Shown here: one piece after another, positions 1 through 10,290 of the stretch | Layout of the letters: each line of letters starts with the position of its first letter | How positions within the stretch are numbered: the stretch's first letter is position 1 | NCBI RefSeq assembly: GCF_032051675.1 | Contig: NZ_CP116968.1 | Location: forward strand, 1,798,001-1,862,000 | Direction: 5' to 3' | DNA: 64,000 bases | Source: Candidatus Nitrospira neomarina | GTDB taxonomy: Bacteria > Nitrospirota > Nitrospiria > Nitrospirales > UBA8639 | Translations under genes and position numbers: made by a program | Notes under the pieces: generated by a model | What the model saw: the letters and a program-made list of their open reading frames with translations, nothing else | What the model was told of the DNA's origin: nothing | The model's database searches: none

Positions 1-1
1 T

Positions 2-1987
2 TTCTGGCTAGGACAGCAGGGACGCCTTATCCGGCCGATGATCAAGCGGAGCGAGGATACGCATTATCATCCCATTTCATGGGTCAAAGCCTTTGAAACC
101 ATCGCCGGTCACCTGAATGACCTCAACGATCCCAACGAAGCCATCTTCTATACATCCGGGCGCACCAGCAACGAAGCCGCCTTCCTCTATCAACTCTTCG
201 CGCGACTCTACGGCACCAACAATCTGCCCGATTCCTCCAACATGTGCCACGAGTCCAGCAGCGTGGCGTTAAAAGAAGTCATTGGCATCGGCAAAGCCAC
301 CGTTACGCTCGACGATTTCGATAAGGCCGACGCCATCTTCATTCTGGGACAAAATCCGGGCACCAACCATCCGCGTATGCTCGCCACTCTTCAGCAGGCC
401 GCACGGCGAGGCTGTCAAATTGTCAGCATTAATCCACTTCCGGAAGCCGGGACCACCCGGTTCATTCATCCCCGGGAAGTCACCACCTGGTTGGGCAAGG
501 GGACCCCGATCGCCACGTTGTTTCTCCCAATCAAAATCAACGGCGACGTGGCCCTGCTCAAAGGCATTATGAAGGAACTGCTCATGCGGGAAGCCAGGCA
601 GCCGGGCTCCATCCTCGACCTGCCGTTCATTCAACAATACACCGAAGGGTTCGACCACTTCGCCACCGTCCTCCTGAATATGTCATGGGAGAAAATTGAG
701 GAAGGCAGCGGCATTTCCCGCGAAGACATTCAAAAAGCCGCGGATATTGCTGAACAAGCCAAAAGTATCATCTGTACCTGGGCCATGGGCATGACCCAAC
801 ATAAAAACGCCGTGGCCAACATGCAGGAAATCATCAATTTCCTCCTGCTGCGGGGCAACATCGGAAAACCAGGCGCAGGCCCCTGCCCCGTCCGTGGGCA
901 TAGCAATGTGCAGGGCGATCGCACCATGGGCATCACCGAAAACCCCTCTCCTGAATTTCTGGATCGCCTCGAAAAGGTCTGCCACTTTCAGCCACCCACC
1001 AAAAGAGGTCATGACGCGGTGCGAGGCATCAAGGCCATGCATGCAGGAAAGGCGAAGGTCTTCATCGCCCTCGGCGGCAATTTCCTCTCGGCCACGCCGG
1101 ATACAGCCTATACCGCGCAGGCGCTTTCCCGCTGCCGCCTCACCGTCCACATCTCCACCAAACTCAACCGGGCCCACCTTGTCACCGGAACCGAGGCCTT
1201 GATCCTGCCCGCGCTTGGACGCACCGACAAGGATCTTCAAGATGATATCCCCCAATATGTCACCACGGAAAACACCATGGGCGTCGTCCAGACCTCGCAG
1301 GGACGACTCGAGCCGGTATCTGAATTGCTCAAAAGTGAAGTCGATATTATCGCCAGCCTGGCGAAGGCCACCTTCGAGAATAAAGATGGGCCAGGGAATC
1401 ACATCAACTGGGACGTACTTATTCACGATTACGACGAGATTCGTCATCTCATCAGCCAGGTCGTCCCCGGGCACGAAAACTATACAACACGGGTCAACAA
1501 ACCGGGCGGCTTCTATCTCGCCAATCCGATCCGCGATGCCCGGCAATTTCCTACTCCGTCGGGTAAAGCGCGGTTCACCGTCCACCCGATGCCGGACATA
1601 CACCTAGGACCGGATCAATTGCTCATGATGACCATTCGCAGTCACGATCAATACAATACGACCATCTATGGATTGAATGACCGCTACCGGGGCATTCAAG
1701 CCGGACGGCGGGTGGTGTTCATGAATGAGCGTGATATGGAGGAGCGTCACTTAGCGAAAGGCGACCTGGTGGATATCGTCAGTCACCACAAAGGTCAGAC
1801 CCGAACAGCACCACAATTTGTCGTGGTCCCCTACCCCATTCCCCGAACCTGCACGGCGACCTATTTCCCCGAAGCCAATGTCCTCATCCCCATCGACAGC
1901 GTGGCAGACAAAAGCAACACGCCGACCTCCAAATCCATCGTCGTCACCATCCATCCCACCAGGCTCACTCCTCCTCCCCACACGTAA
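2..1987 (+). CDS. FdhF/YdeP-type molybdopterin oxidoreductase (5' end outside window)
   Basis: The frame is open from base 2, before the first ATG at 38, and the residues upstream of that ATG fit the family, so the true N-terminus lies left of the window. Visible are the molybdopterin-domain segments NMCHESSSVAL and FILGQNPGTNHPRM, and a C-terminal molydopterin-dinucleotide-binding part ending at TAA 1985-1987. This pattern matches the 'formate dehydrogenase alpha-like' family (YdeP/FdhF), usually about 750-800 residues, so roughly 100 are missing. There is no in-frame TGA that would suggest selenocysteine. The family carries bis-MGD cofactor; the physiological substrate of YdeP-type members is uncertain, so formate should not be assumed. 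The next gene is far downstream, so operon context is unknown. Confidence 0.85.
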   Translation, partial: FWLGQQGRLIRPMIKRSEDTHYHPISWVKAFETIAGHLNDLNDPNEAIFYTSGRTSNEAAFLYQLFARLYGTNNLPDSSNMCHESSSVALKEVIGIGKATVTLDDFDKADAIFILGQNPGTNHPRMLATLQQAARRGCQIVSINPLPEAGTTRFIHPREVTTWLGKGTPIATLFLPIKINGDVALLKGIMKELLMREARQPGSILDLPFIQQYTEGFDHFATVLLNMSWEKIEEGSGISREDIQKAADIAEQAKSIICTWAMGMTQHKNAVANMQEIINFLLLRGNIGKPGAGPCPVRGHSNVQGDRTMGITENPSPEFLDRLEKVCHFQPPTKRGHDAVRGIKAMHAGKAKVFIALGGNFLSATPDTAYTAQALSRCRLTVHISTKLNRAHLVTGTEALILPALGRTDKDLQDDIPQYVTTENTMGVVQTSQGRLEPVSELLKSEVDIIASLAKATFENKDGPGNHINWDVLIHDYDEIRHLISQVVPGHENYTTRVNKPGGFYLANPIRDARQFPTPSGKARFTVHPMPDIHLGPDQLLMMTIRSHDQYNTTIYGLNDRYRGIQAGRRVVFMNERDMEERHLAKGDLVDIVSHHKGQTRTAPQFVVVPYPIPRTCTATYFPEANVLIPIDSVADKSNTPTSKSIVVTIHPTRLTPPPHT

Positions 1988-2784
1988 ACGGTTAAATAAA
2001 CAGAAGCATTTCAAAAGACTTTCATCCTGACCCATTCGGCAAAGCTCAGGGCAGGGGTTTCCGAAGGACCTGGCTCAGCCCTAAACGGTTCGCATTGTGC
2101 AAAGGTTTTTATAAGCCGGAAGTAGATCCGTTACGTGCGGCCGAACGGAGATGTATAATTTTGGTGACCTCATCGATCACGAAATCGACCTCGTCTACAA
2201 AACCCAAGAAAAAACTTCTGACTCGTACTGAAGGTCATCCTCCTCCTTGGTCACTTCCATGCGGGGGTATTCACGGAAGACCTGTTTCAGCACCGGTTTG
2301 GTTTCACTCAAGGGAGTGTTGAATAAAACAAATTTCCAAAGGCATATTGACCCACAGGCACGTTGCATATTAGAGGCCTCGGGGCGGTTCAAAAAAGTTC
2401 GTCCAGCAAGGCCGTAGTCATTTTTGCGCGCAGAGCGTACTTCCAGTACGTGAGCACGGAAAAATGGCGAGAACGCCGCTGGCGGATTTTTTCAACAGCC
2501 CCTCAAAGATGTGTGATTCCGATAGGGTGCTATCGCAATGATTTCCCCCGCAGCCTCCGTGGAGATGCTGGTAGGACGGCTTGAGCATGGGAGGAGAACC
2601 CTATTTCCTACCAGCAATGCTTCCTATCTCACCCCCTGGGCAATGACTGTCGGAACAAGGAGTAACAGGACCAGTATTTCTAGCGGAAGTGTGTCTTCGC
2701 CCGGCATGGTTGGACGGCGCGCAAGGGACTGATAAAAAATGTCCTTTGAGCCATGCGGTTAATCGCACCCATGTGGGGCGCTTC
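1988..2784. other. Gene-poor interval with repeat debris
   Basis: No convincing gene. It holds a fragment near 2030-2056 resembling the 'CAAAGCTCAGG' intergenic repeats seen later in the window, and a dispersed repeat copy at 2312-2504. The remaining short open frames lack ribosome binding sites and family features. Confidence 0.6.
2312..2504 (+). repeat. Dispersed ~190-bp repeat, copy A
   Basis: Starts with GGGAGTGTTGAATAA and ends with TTTTTTCAACAGCCCCTC. The core at 2381-2504 contains GGTTCAAAAAAGT, TACGTGAGCACGG and AAATGGCGAGAACGCCGCTGG. The same order of blocks recurs at 5629-5868 on the opposite strand and at 36771-36964. The left third differs from the other copies. No transposase or terminal duplication is visible, so it may be a non-autonomous intergenic element. 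Confidence 0.85.
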
Positions 2785-3303
2785 CTATTTCTTTTTCCTC
2801 GCCTTGGAATTCGTGGGTGAGCCGTTGTTGGAAGACAATCCCGCCTTCTCCATGAGTTGATCTTTCCGTTTCATGACCTGCTCGTACAATCGGTCCCAAT
2901 TGATATCCCGCTTTTCTGCTTTGGGCAGCATTTCTTCCTCTTCTTCTTTAATATGATGTTTGCACAATTCACCGAGTACGGTTACCTTGGCGTCATAACG
3001 TTCGGCGGCGGGTTTCATTTTTTTAAGTTCTCCGATCACACTATGCACGACATGGTGCTCTTCGATGGCCTCATCCATTAGATCTTCGTCATTAATTTTC
3101 GGGCGAATGGCCGGATAGATGATTTTCTCTTCCAACTCCGCGTGGATTTCCAGCTCCGTCAATATCGTGTCGAGGATCTCTTGTTTCTCTTGAGCATTAT
3201 CCGTTTTTTCAAATTTTTTAAAAAGCCCTTTGACTTTTTTGTGGTCCTTTCGAAGCATGTCGGTGATTTGTGCTGCCTGAGCTTTCAGAGTCTTTGTGGC
3301 CAT
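2785..3303 (-). CDS. Hemerythrin-domain protein
   Basis: 172 residues. A four-helix hemerythrin/HHE cation-binding domain covers about residues 15-130: DHKKVK supplies the first His, EIHAELEEKIIYP the H...E pair, EEHHVVH the central His residues, and CKHHIKEEEEEMLP the last H...E set. These residues are known to form a di-iron site that binds O2 or related ligands, or stores or senses iron. The C-terminus is basic (KARKKK) and low in complexity. There is no signal peptide, so it is probably cytoplasmic. It stands alone, flanked by long gaps. The biological role of single-domain bacterial members is not settled. Confidence 0.88.
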   Translation of the reverse strand: MATKTLKAQAAQITDMLRKDHKKVKGLFKKFEKTDNAQEKQEILDTILTELEIHAELEEKIIYPAIRPKINDEDLMDEAIEEHHVVHSVIGELKKMKPAAERYDAKVTVLGELCKHHIKEEEEEMLPKAEKRDINWDRLYEQVMKRKDQLMEKAGLSSNNGSPTNSKARKKK

Positions 3304-3633
3304 GGACGACTTCTCCTTTTATGAATATTGTGAATTCATTGCTCCCGCTATCTTCCGTATTGATCTATAGCAGGAGAACGTCATCCGCCCAATGTATAAA
3401 ACGCGCGAGGTTGCCTATCTTTTGTTCAAAGGCCTTTAGGTCTACAATTCCCGAAAGCGAATGCTTTGCGGGAGGTGGGTCTCTTTCGTCTGCGTGAGGT
3501 GGTGCATTGGGAAGAATAGCGCCTCTCCCCACCCTTCAATTTCTCTTCGAAATAAAACATCCTTTATAAGGGATGGGATCCAAGATTAAGGAATGCATTC
3601 ACAATCACCATACCGTTTGTCTATACTGTGCGG
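3304..3633. other. Intergenic, no feature seen
   Basis: About 330 bases between the divergent hemerythrin gene and a small membrane-protein ORF. It should hold both promoters, but I see no clear operator or hairpin. Confidence 0.4.
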
Positions 3634-3876
3634 ATGGCGCTTCCTTCCGATTTATCCTTTTCCGATTCCCTGAAGAGTGATCGGCGACAGGCTTTCTACG
3701 AACACCATAAGCGTATCGCTCTGGCCATGATTCTTATCGTGTTTTTGCTCCCCTTGATCGGGGTGTTCATGAGCGGATTGTCCGGAGCCATTTCAGGGGT
3801 CGTGATTTCCGTGTTGTCCTTTTATCTGACACCCTACGCCTTATTGAAACTGGGGCAATGGTTCGTCCACTCCTGA
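3634..3876 (+). CDS. Small two-helix membrane protein
   Basis: 80 residues from ATG 3634; a GTG two codons upstream (3628) is also possible and neither has a strong Shine-Dalgarno. A charged N-terminus (SDRRQAFYEHHKR) is followed by two hydrophobic segments, AMILIVFLLPLIGVFMSGL and AISGVVISVLSFYLTPYALL. I do not recognise a family. It is flanked by gaps. The clear membrane-protein pattern favours a real gene, but length and weak start signals leave doubt. Confidence 0.5.
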   Translation: MALPSDLSFSDSLKSDRRQAFYEHHKRIALAMILIVFLLPLIGVFMSGLSGAISGVVISVLSFYLTPYALLKLGQWFVHS

Positions 3877-4013
3877 TGCCCGGTCCAACTGAATAGAGGT
3901 GCGGATTCTCAACAGTAAAAAAACTCGGCAGGGTCGGGCACAGTCGATGTTCTGCACCCGGATTGTTGATCTGGTGGTTTGAGAGGAGATTTTCAGTTTC
4001 CCCTTCCTGACCT

Positions 4014-5384
4014 TTACGCAGGAGGGGGGGTAGGAGACTTCAATGAGCCTGCGCCTGGGCTTTGCGTGCTGAGATAGCGCGTCGTTTCCTGTTTAATAAT
4101 CTTTGCTAATAACAACAATCCGATGAGATTCGGAATGGCCATCAGGCCGTTCATGACATCGGACACATTCCAAACCAATTCCAACCTTGACGTGGCACCG
4201 AGCAGGACCACCGCCACAAAGATCACGCGGTAATACACGATCGCCTTCGTCCCCATCAAAAACTCAATGGCTTTCTCACCATAATAATTCCAGCCGATCA
4301 AGGTGGAAAAGGCAAAGAGAGTAATCGAGAGGGTGACAATGATTTCTCCTGTGTGGCCGAGGGTTTCCCCGAAACTGGCGCTGGTGAGTTGAGCCGCATC
4401 GACACCGTGTGTCCATGGAGTCGCGGTCAGGATAATCAACGCCGTCATACTGCAGACGACCAGGGTATCAATGAAGGTCTGCGTCATACTGACCAGGGCC
4501 TGCCGGACGGGATCGTCGGTCCGTGCCGCGGCGGCGGCAATGGGCGCGGAACCCAAACCCGATTCATTCGAAAACACTCCTCTGGCTAACCCATAGCGCA
4601 TGGCGGCGGCCATCGTGGCACCCGCAAACCCGCCTCCTGCCGCAATCGGATTCCACGCATGATAGACGATGCTCATCAAAGCCTGTGGAATCTCCGTCAC
4701 ATGCAGAGCCAGGACAACCAAAGCTGACGTGACATACCCCACAATCATGAATGGCACCAGCACCGAAGTAAACCGGCCGATGGATGTGATGCCGCCCAAT
4801 ATCACAAGCCCGGTCATCCCCATCAACACCACGCCGGTGATCCAGGGTTGGATCTGAAAGGTCGACTCAAGAATGCCGGCCACCGCATTAGCCTGCGTCA
4901 TGTTGCCGATGCCAAACGCCGCACAGGCCGTGAACAAGGCAAAGAGCCAGCCTAACCAGGGCAATCCGGCACCCTTGGCTAAATAATACATGGGCCCGCC
5001 ACGCATGCCGTATGCCCCCTGCTCACGGTATTTCACCGCCAGCACGGCTTCGCCATATTTGGTGGCCATGCCCACCAGCCCGGTCATCCACATCCAAAAG
5101 ACAGCTCCGGGCCCACCGAGCGTAATCGCGGCTGCCACGCCGACAATATTCCCGATGCCCACGGTGGCTGATAAGGCCGTCATGAGCGCGGCGAAATGAC
5201 TGATGTCCCCATTGCCACCCGGTTCTTTGTGAAAAATTAATTTCAGAGCATGCGGGAGGACACGAAACTGCAAGCCCTTCAGCAAAATGGTCAGATACAA
5301 CCCGGTGCCGATCAACAGAAGCAACATGGGCGGGCCCCACACCCATCCGGCTACGGTCGCTACGAAGGATTCAAAGGAGTCCAT
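4014..5384 (-). CDS. Alanine/glycine:cation symporter (AGCS family)
   Basis: 456 residues, a normal length for the family, with about ten hydrophobic segments. Signatures include GGPGAVFWMWMTGLVGMATK, the GGPMYYL segment, GNMTQANAVAG and RGVFSNESGLGSAPIAAAAA, which are characteristic of sodium:alanine/glycine symporters (AgcS/DagA type). The protein imports small neutral amino acids with Na+ across the inner membrane. The exact substrate cannot be read from sequence. Single gene, no operon partners. Confidence 0.92.
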   Translation of the reverse strand: MDSFESFVATVAGWVWGPPMLLLLIGTGLYLTILLKGLQFRVLPHALKLIFHKEPGGNGDISHFAALMTALSATVGIGNIVGVAAAITLGGPGAVFWMWMTGLVGMATKYGEAVLAVKYREQGAYGMRGGPMYYLAKGAGLPWLGWLFALFTACAAFGIGNMTQANAVAGILESTFQIQPWITGVVLMGMTGLVILGGITSIGRFTSVLVPFMIVGYVTSALVVLALHVTEIPQALMSIVYHAWNPIAAGGGFAGATMAAAMRYGLARGVFSNESGLGSAPIAAAAARTDDPVRQALVSMTQTFIDTLVVCSMTALIILTATPWTHGVDAAQLTSASFGETLGHTGEIIVTLSITLFAFSTLIGWNYYGEKAIEFLMGTKAIVYYRVIFVAVVLLGATSRLELVWNVSDVMNGLMAIPNLIGLLLLAKIIKQETTRYLSTQSPGAGSLKSPTPPPA

Positions 5385-6790
5385 GGGGCCTGATTCTCCA
5401 ATGACGAAAACTTCTGTAGGGGTTCGAAGGAATTCTCATCAACAATGGAATGTCCACCTCTGACACGACAAAGGCGGCGGAATGGTTTGCAGGAAATGAA
5501 TGGTGAAACGTCGTGCGTCGAACAGCTGGAAAAGGGAAAGAGGATAATTGCGAGGCACCGCTTATTCTACCAATGAGGTGCATTATGTAAACAGGCCTGG
5601 TGCGAATCGACGTGGTATGGCTCTTCATGGGTCTGTTGAAAAAAGCCGCCAGTGGCGTTCTCGCCATTTTCCCGTGCTCACGTACTAAGAGTACGCTCCG
5701 CGCGTAAAAACGGCTGAGGCCTTTCCTTCGAGGGGCCTCAGGACAGGACTGGACGGACCCTTCGGGAAGACTCAGTGCATGCTTTTTTGAACCGACCCGT
5801 AGCCTTTGAGGAGTAATCTCATCCTGCGCAAATTTGCCCTTGAACATCCTTATCATTCAACACTCCCCTTCATAGAAATGAGACGTGACCCATGCAGGGT
5901 AAAACCTTCAAGGGGACATTCACACGTTTTGACACCCCCCACCAGGCAAGGCCCTCGCCAGCTTGACATGCTGAGCCCATGACGAAGCATCTGCGCAAAA
6001 ATTGACGATGGCACGGCTCAGCGAGATCCTTCGTTCCATTCAGGATGATAACGCTCATGGAATATCGGGATGGTAGGTATGATCAGAACGGGTAGATCAA
6101 CAATTATCTTCTATCGAATTCGTTTAGGGTTGGCGCAAAAGTTGGAGACGAACGAGAATGGGAATAGTTTTGAGAAGATGTGCACCATCATCCCTTTGGC
6201 TCCTAGTGAACGGCAGCCATCACATACAAAGCTTTGATATTTTGGGGTCGGCAAAATGCAGACCATGGCAAAAACAATTCATCCCCAAATTTTGTGTATA
6301 ACCTGGTGAATACTGTCATGCATCGAGTGTTTTTCTAAGGAATAAAAAGGAAATGAGCAGATTGCCTCTGTTTTAAGCATTGTATAAAGATTTTTTTATG
6401 CCCCTACAGGAAGTGGTGTAGGTTTTTTGGCGTAGGAGTAAAGGTAGAAATAGGACTTTTTTTCTTGACATGCGTCTCCATACCGATGCCCATTGATGTC
6501 CGTGAAAAAAAATACGCTGTCAATGATTTTCTTATCCACAGAATTTCTTTAAAGATGTTGATAAGACGGCCATGAGGTCTGAAATTTCCAGGCCTTCGGT
6601 GAGAATTCCTGTCAATCAGAACAAATCCAAAACGGAGTCGAAGTCTGCACCCGACTCCGGGACACCGCCAGGTCGGCATGAGAAAGAATGAAGTCTTTGA
6701 ATCCTCTGATGAAACTCGGTAAGGTATGCCTCCTCTCACTGAAAGCAGGAGATAGCACATACAGCCATTTTTGAACGCGGAGCGATCACC
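5385..6790. other. 1.4-kb gene-poor interval with a repeat
   Basis: Holds repeat copy B (5629-5868) and otherwise only short open frames without gene character. A perfect DnaA-box match (TTATCCACA) lies at 6532-6540. The 6100-6550 part is AT-rich. I see no RNA gene. The ribosome binding site and probably the promoter of pgm lie at its right end. Confidence 0.5.
5629..5868 (-). repeat. Dispersed repeat, copy B (with two insertions)
   Basis: Reverse-orientation copy of the element at 2312-2504 and 36771-36964. Shared blocks are TCTGTTGAAAAAAGCCGCCA, GGCGTTCTCGCCATTTT, GTGCTCACGTACT, TTTTTTGAACCGACCCG and TTCAACACTCCC. Compared with copy C it carries two extra segments, about 20 and 24 bp, in the middle. 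It lies upstream of the AGCS symporter start. Confidence 0.85.
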
Positions 6791-8440
6791 ATGAAGGTCA
6801 GTGCCCTTGCAGGAAATCCCACCCAGCCGTCCATGCTCGCCAACATTCCCCGACTGGTCACCGCCTATTACACGGGACGGCCTGACCCTTCCGTGCCGGA
6901 ACAACAGGTCGCCTTCGGCACATCGGGCCACCGCGGCTCCTCCTTGAAGCTGTCCTTTAATGAAGCCCATATCCTGGCGACCACACAGGCCATCTGCCTC
7001 TATCGGCAGCAACAGCATATTGACGGGCCTCTCTTTCTAGGCATGGATACGCACGCGCTTTCGGAACCTGCCCTGGCAAGCACGCTCGAAGTGCTCGCCG
7101 CCAATGATGTGGTCGTGATGGTAGACCGGGACAACGGATACACCCCGACGCCGGTTATTTCCCATGCCATCCTGACCTACAACCGTGATCGAAAAACGGG
7201 ATTGGCCGATGGCATTGTTATCACGCCCTCGCATAATCCGCCTGAAGACGGTGGCTTCAAATACAATCCCCCCCATGGCGGGCCGGCTGATGCCGACGTG
7301 ACCACCTGGATCGAGAAACAGGCGAACCAGTTGCTGACCCATGACCTGCGCGGGGTCCAGCGCATGTCTTATGAGAAGGCACGGCGTGCCTCAACCACAC
7401 ACAAGCATGATTATGTCGGCTCGTATGTTGGTGACCTTGGCGCGGTGATCGACATGGCGGCGATCCGCGACGCGAGGTTGTCCATTGGAGTGGATCCGCT
7501 CGGCGGAGCAGGCGTGGACTATTGGGGACCCATCGCCGAACGCTACGGATTCCCGGTCACGGTCGTGCATGAAGGCGTGGATCCGACCTTTCGCTTCATG
7601 AATCTGGATTGGGATGGAAAGATTCGCATGGACTGTTCCTCACCCTACGCTATGGCCGGACTGATTGCCTTAAAAGACCGTTTCGATATTGCCTTTGCCA
7701 ACGATACCGACCATGACCGGCATGGAATCGTCACGCGCACATCTGGGCTGATGAATCCCAACCACTATCTCGCGGTGGCGATTTCGTATCTCTTTACCCA
7801 GCGCTCCGGCTGGCGGAAGGATGCCGCAGTCGGAAAGACGGTGGTAAGTAGCAGCATGATTGATCGGGTAGCCGCCAAGATAGGTCGGCGTCTGGTTGAA
7901 GTGCCGGTCGGGTTCAAATGGTTTGTGGATGGGCTGCTTGACGGGTCCGTCGGATTTGGGGGAGAGGAGAGTGCCGGCGCATCCTTTTTGCGTCATGACG
8001 GAACCGTGTGGACGACCGATAAAGACGGCATCATACTCGATCTGTTAGCCGCAGAAATGTTGGCCAAGACGGGACGTGATCCAAGCCAACTCTACCTCGA
8101 CCTCACCAAGGAACTGGGCGTCCCGGTCTACCAGCGTATCGATGCCCCGGCCACATCCGCGCAGAAGGCCATTCTGAAAAAACTGGCACCACAGCAGATT
8201 CAGGCATCCGAACTCGCAGGAGAAAAGATTACTGGCATTCTGACCTCGGCCCCGGGAACAGGCAGTGCCATTGGGGGGCTGAAAGTCATGACGGAGAACG
8301 GGTGGTTTGCCGCCCGCCCGTCCGGAACAGAGGATGTCTATAAAATTTATGCGGAGAGTTTTCGAGGCGACACGCACCTTAAGCAAATCCAGGAAGAGGC
8401 GCAGGCCCTGATTACCAAGGTCCTAGGAGCGGCAACCTAG
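6791..8440 (+). CDS. pgm: Phosphoglucomutase, alpha-D-glucose specific
   Basis: 549 residues, close to the 546 of E. coli Pgm. The protein interconverts glucose-1-phosphate and glucose-6-phosphate via a phosphoserine, linking glycogen and sugar-nucleotide synthesis to glycolysis. The active-site loop [18 protein letters not shown] is intact with its Ser, as are the metal loop [12 protein letters not shown], the sugar-binding [10 protein letters not shown] and the C-terminal phosphate-binding [12 protein letters not shown]. The start at ATG 6791 is preceded by GGAG. It is isolated by intergenic sequence on both sides. Confidence 0.97.
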   Translation: MKVSALAGNPTQPSMLANIPRLVTAYYTGRPDPSVPEQQVAFGTSGHRGSSLKLSFNEAHILATTQAICLYRQQQHIDGPLFLGMDTHALSEPALASTLEVLAANDVVVMVDRDNGYTPTPVISHAILTYNRDRKTGLADGIVITPSHNPPEDGGFKYNPPHGGPADADVTTWIEKQANQLLTHDLRGVQRMSYEKARRASTTHKHDYVGSYVGDLGAVIDMAAIRDARLSIGVDPLGGAGVDYWGPIAERYGFPVTVVHEGVDPTFRFMNLDWDGKIRMDCSSPYAMAGLIALKDRFDIAFANDTDHDRHGIVTRTSGLMNPNHYLAVAISYLFTQRSGWRKDAAVGKTVVSSSMIDRVAAKIGRRLVEVPVGFKWFVDGLLDGSVGFGGEESAGASFLRHDGTVWTTDKDGIILDLLAAEMLAKTGRDPSQLYLDLTKELGVPVYQRIDAPATSAQKAILKKLAPQQIQASELAGEKITGILTSAPGTGSAIGGLKVMTENGWFAARPSGTEDVYKIYAESFRGDTHLKQIQEEAQALITKVLGAAT

Positions 8441-8498
8441 TCCAGCGGAATCCCAAAGGATAACCACAGCTTGGCCCAGGTTCCAGGCAACAATCGTT

Positions 8499-8584
8499 GT
8501 CATCCTGAGGGAACCGAAGGATCTCGCTGAGCGGTGGCACCGCCAACCCGGGCACAGATCCTTCGCCGAAGCGCTCAGGATGAC
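8499..8584. repeat. Palindromic intergenic repeat (GTCATCCTGAG...CTCAGGATGAC)
   Basis: The ends GTCATCCTGAG and CTCAGGATGAC are inverted repeats, and inside them GAAGGATCT pairs with AGATCCTTC. The whole 86-bp unit can form one long imperfect hairpin. It sits between pgm and nnrS. Similar GTCATCCTGAG palindromes are common intergenic elements in many bacteria. It might also act as a transcript end for pgm, but it lacks a T-tract. Confidence 0.75.
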
Positions 8585-8750
8585 CTCCTGGCGAGGGTTT
8601 CACCGTTTGAACTATTCTCGCATTTTGATGGTCTCTCACTGTCATCCCACCCGACTCACTTCCACTACTGTCCAATGAGCTGCATATTTTACTGGCGACC
8701 CATGATGACCGCACCCCTATGACAAGCAACCCCTCAGAATAAGCGATCCA

Positions 8751-9938
8751 ATGACCAACCCGACGAACCAAGAGTCCCGCATTCAGGGACTGGCATTCTT
8801 TTCATACGGATTTCGACCCTTTTTTCTGTGTGCCGCCGTCTTTGCCGGCGTGGCACTCCCGATCTGGGCCATGATTCTTTCCGGAGCCGACAACACCCAT
8901 TTCCTGTATGTCCCGCGAGAATGGCATGTGCATGAAATGATTTTCGGTTTTCTTCCGGCCGTGATCGCGGGATTTCTATTCACCGCCATGCCCAACTGGA
9001 CGGACCGTCCTCCGATCAAAGGATTACCGCTGATGATGCTGTGGGCATTGTGGCTGGCAGGCCGCCTGGTCATCGCCATACCCTGGCCTCCACCCTCTGT
9101 CTGCGCCATCGTTGACGGAGCCTTTCTCATTGTCCTGGCCATTATTGTCTGGCGGGAAATTGCCATCGGGAACGCGTGGGAGCGTTCTCCAATTGGTGTA
9201 TTGATCAGTCTCTATGCCATCGCCAATCTGCTTTTTCACGTCCGCGCTCTAAGCGACGCGGCGACGGATCTCCCCGAGCGGATGGCGCTCTCGATCATCA
9301 TCATGTTGTTAGCGCTGATCGGTGGGCGGGTCATTCCCGGTTTTACACTCGATTATCTGAGCGAGGGCGGCATGCCCCAACAACCTTCATCCTTTTCCCG
9401 TTTCGACGGTGCGTCGATCCTTCTTGCAGCCATCGCGGCTATCGCCTGGACGGCCCAGCCGGAAGCTCTGGTCACCGGCTGGCTTTTGATCCTAGCCGGA
9501 TTGGTACATCTCATACGTCTGTTGCGCTGGTACGGCTGGATCACCTGGCGTGAACCCTTGGTGCTCATCCTGCACGTGGGTTATGCGTGGCTGGCGATGT
9601 CGCTGCTTATCCTGGGTGCGGCGATTCTAGGATTTGGATTGCGCCAGGAGGAGGCGGTGCACGTACTCACGACCGGAGCCGTGGGTTCGATGACTCTGGC
9701 CATCATGACCCGCGCCAGCCTGGGTCATACCGGGCGCCCACGGCATGCGGGTCCTATGACGGTTTTGATCTACAGTCTCGTGAACCTGGGTGCAATGCTA
9801 CGGGTTTTTGGTCCGGGCACCGATCTCTCGACATCTCTGGTGCTTGGCCTATCGGCGATGATCTGGAGCGGCGGGTATCTGCTATTCGCTGTTATTTATG
9901 GACCATTTCTTTTTCGCCCTAGTCTCGACGAGGAGTAA
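8751..9938 (+). CDS. nnrS: NnrS family membrane protein
   Basis: 395 residues with about twelve hydrophobic segments. Family marks are the N-terminal FSYGFRPFFL, the EWHVHEMIFGFLPAVIAGFL segment with conserved His residues, and IIMLLALIGGRVIPGFT. NnrS proteins are heme/copper-containing inner-membrane proteins associated with nitric oxide tolerance and often regulated with nitrogen-oxide genes. Here no NO reductase or denitrification gene is adjacent. A short stretch of its 3' coding sequence (around 9780-9815) is echoed in the intergenic blocks near 11457 and 14755. Confidence 0.93.
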   Translation: MTNPTNQESRIQGLAFFSYGFRPFFLCAAVFAGVALPIWAMILSGADNTHFLYVPREWHVHEMIFGFLPAVIAGFLFTAMPNWTDRPPIKGLPLMMLWALWLAGRLVIAIPWPPPSVCAIVDGAFLIVLAIIVWREIAIGNAWERSPIGVLISLYAIANLLFHVRALSDAATDLPERMALSIIIMLLALIGGRVIPGFTLDYLSEGGMPQQPSSFSRFDGASILLAAIAAIAWTAQPEALVTGWLLILAGLVHLIRLLRWYGWITWREPLVLILHVGYAWLAMSLLILGAAILGFGLRQEEAVHVLTTGAVGSMTLAIMTRASLGHTGRPRHAGPMTVLIYSLVNLGAMLRVFGPGTDLSTSLVLGLSAMIWSGGYLLFAVIYGPFLFRPSLDEE

Positions 9939-9986
9939 GGGCATACGTCGTAAAAACCTTCCTTTTGTGACAACGTGATGTTCCAT

Positions 9987-10194
9987 GTTGCCGGGTTTCG
10001 CCCTGGCAGGCGAGGTCCTTTTGTTTCGGCAAAAGGACCCAAAACCATTGACACCCCGTCTGGCTTTATTAAAGTGTAGGGACGCAGGAGGGCGGACCAA
10101 CTCGCCGGGCCTGTCCTGAGCTTTGTCGAAGGGCTCAAACAAGGCTCGCCAGCAGATGAGAGCGTCCCTCCGTTGGGCCAGCCGGCAGGCGTCG
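9987..10194 (+). repeat. Hairpin-rich cassette repeat, copy R1
   Basis: First of four copies (9987, 11614, 13027, 14934) spaced between unrelated ORFs. It carries stem-loop TGCCGGG/(C)CCGGCA-like, a perfect 10-bp stem at 10014-10039 with loop TTTCGG, and outer complementary ends GACACC...GGCGTC. The inner part contains CGCCGGGCCTGTCCTGAGC and GTCGAAGGGCTCAAACAAGG. It begins about 50 bp after the nnrS stop. Open frames across it are artefacts. Confidence 0.9.
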
Positions 10195-10290
10195 TAAGGT
10201 AGAAGAATGGTCACCAAAATTCGCTCTCATGGAAAAGGTTTGACCCTAAATACTCGCATAAATTTAGGTGTCTTTGCGGAGTTATCCAGC

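Noticed and set aside
683-1603. 306-codon open frame antisense to the molybdopterin oxidoreductase
   Set aside because: It is the complement of a well-supported gene, with no ribosome binding site and no family features.
38-1987. Selenocysteine formate dehydrogenase
   Set aside because: No in-frame TGA and the family pattern is YdeP/FdhF-like with CHE at this position, so formate specificity is not supported.
5371-5856. 161-codon minus-strand frame upstream of the AGCS symporter
   Set aside because: Mostly made of dispersed repeat copy B; composition is not protein-like.
6532-6540. Single TTATCCACA DnaA box upstream of pgm as an origin
   Set aside because: Only one box, no cluster; chance match is likely.
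9882-10217. Open frames through the R repeats encoding a recurring 'FDKAQDRPGELV' peptide (also near 11446, 12778 and 14909)
   Set aside because: They arise from the hairpin repeat itself, vary by frame between copies and lack start signals; similar peptides are known annotation artefacts of intergenic repeats.
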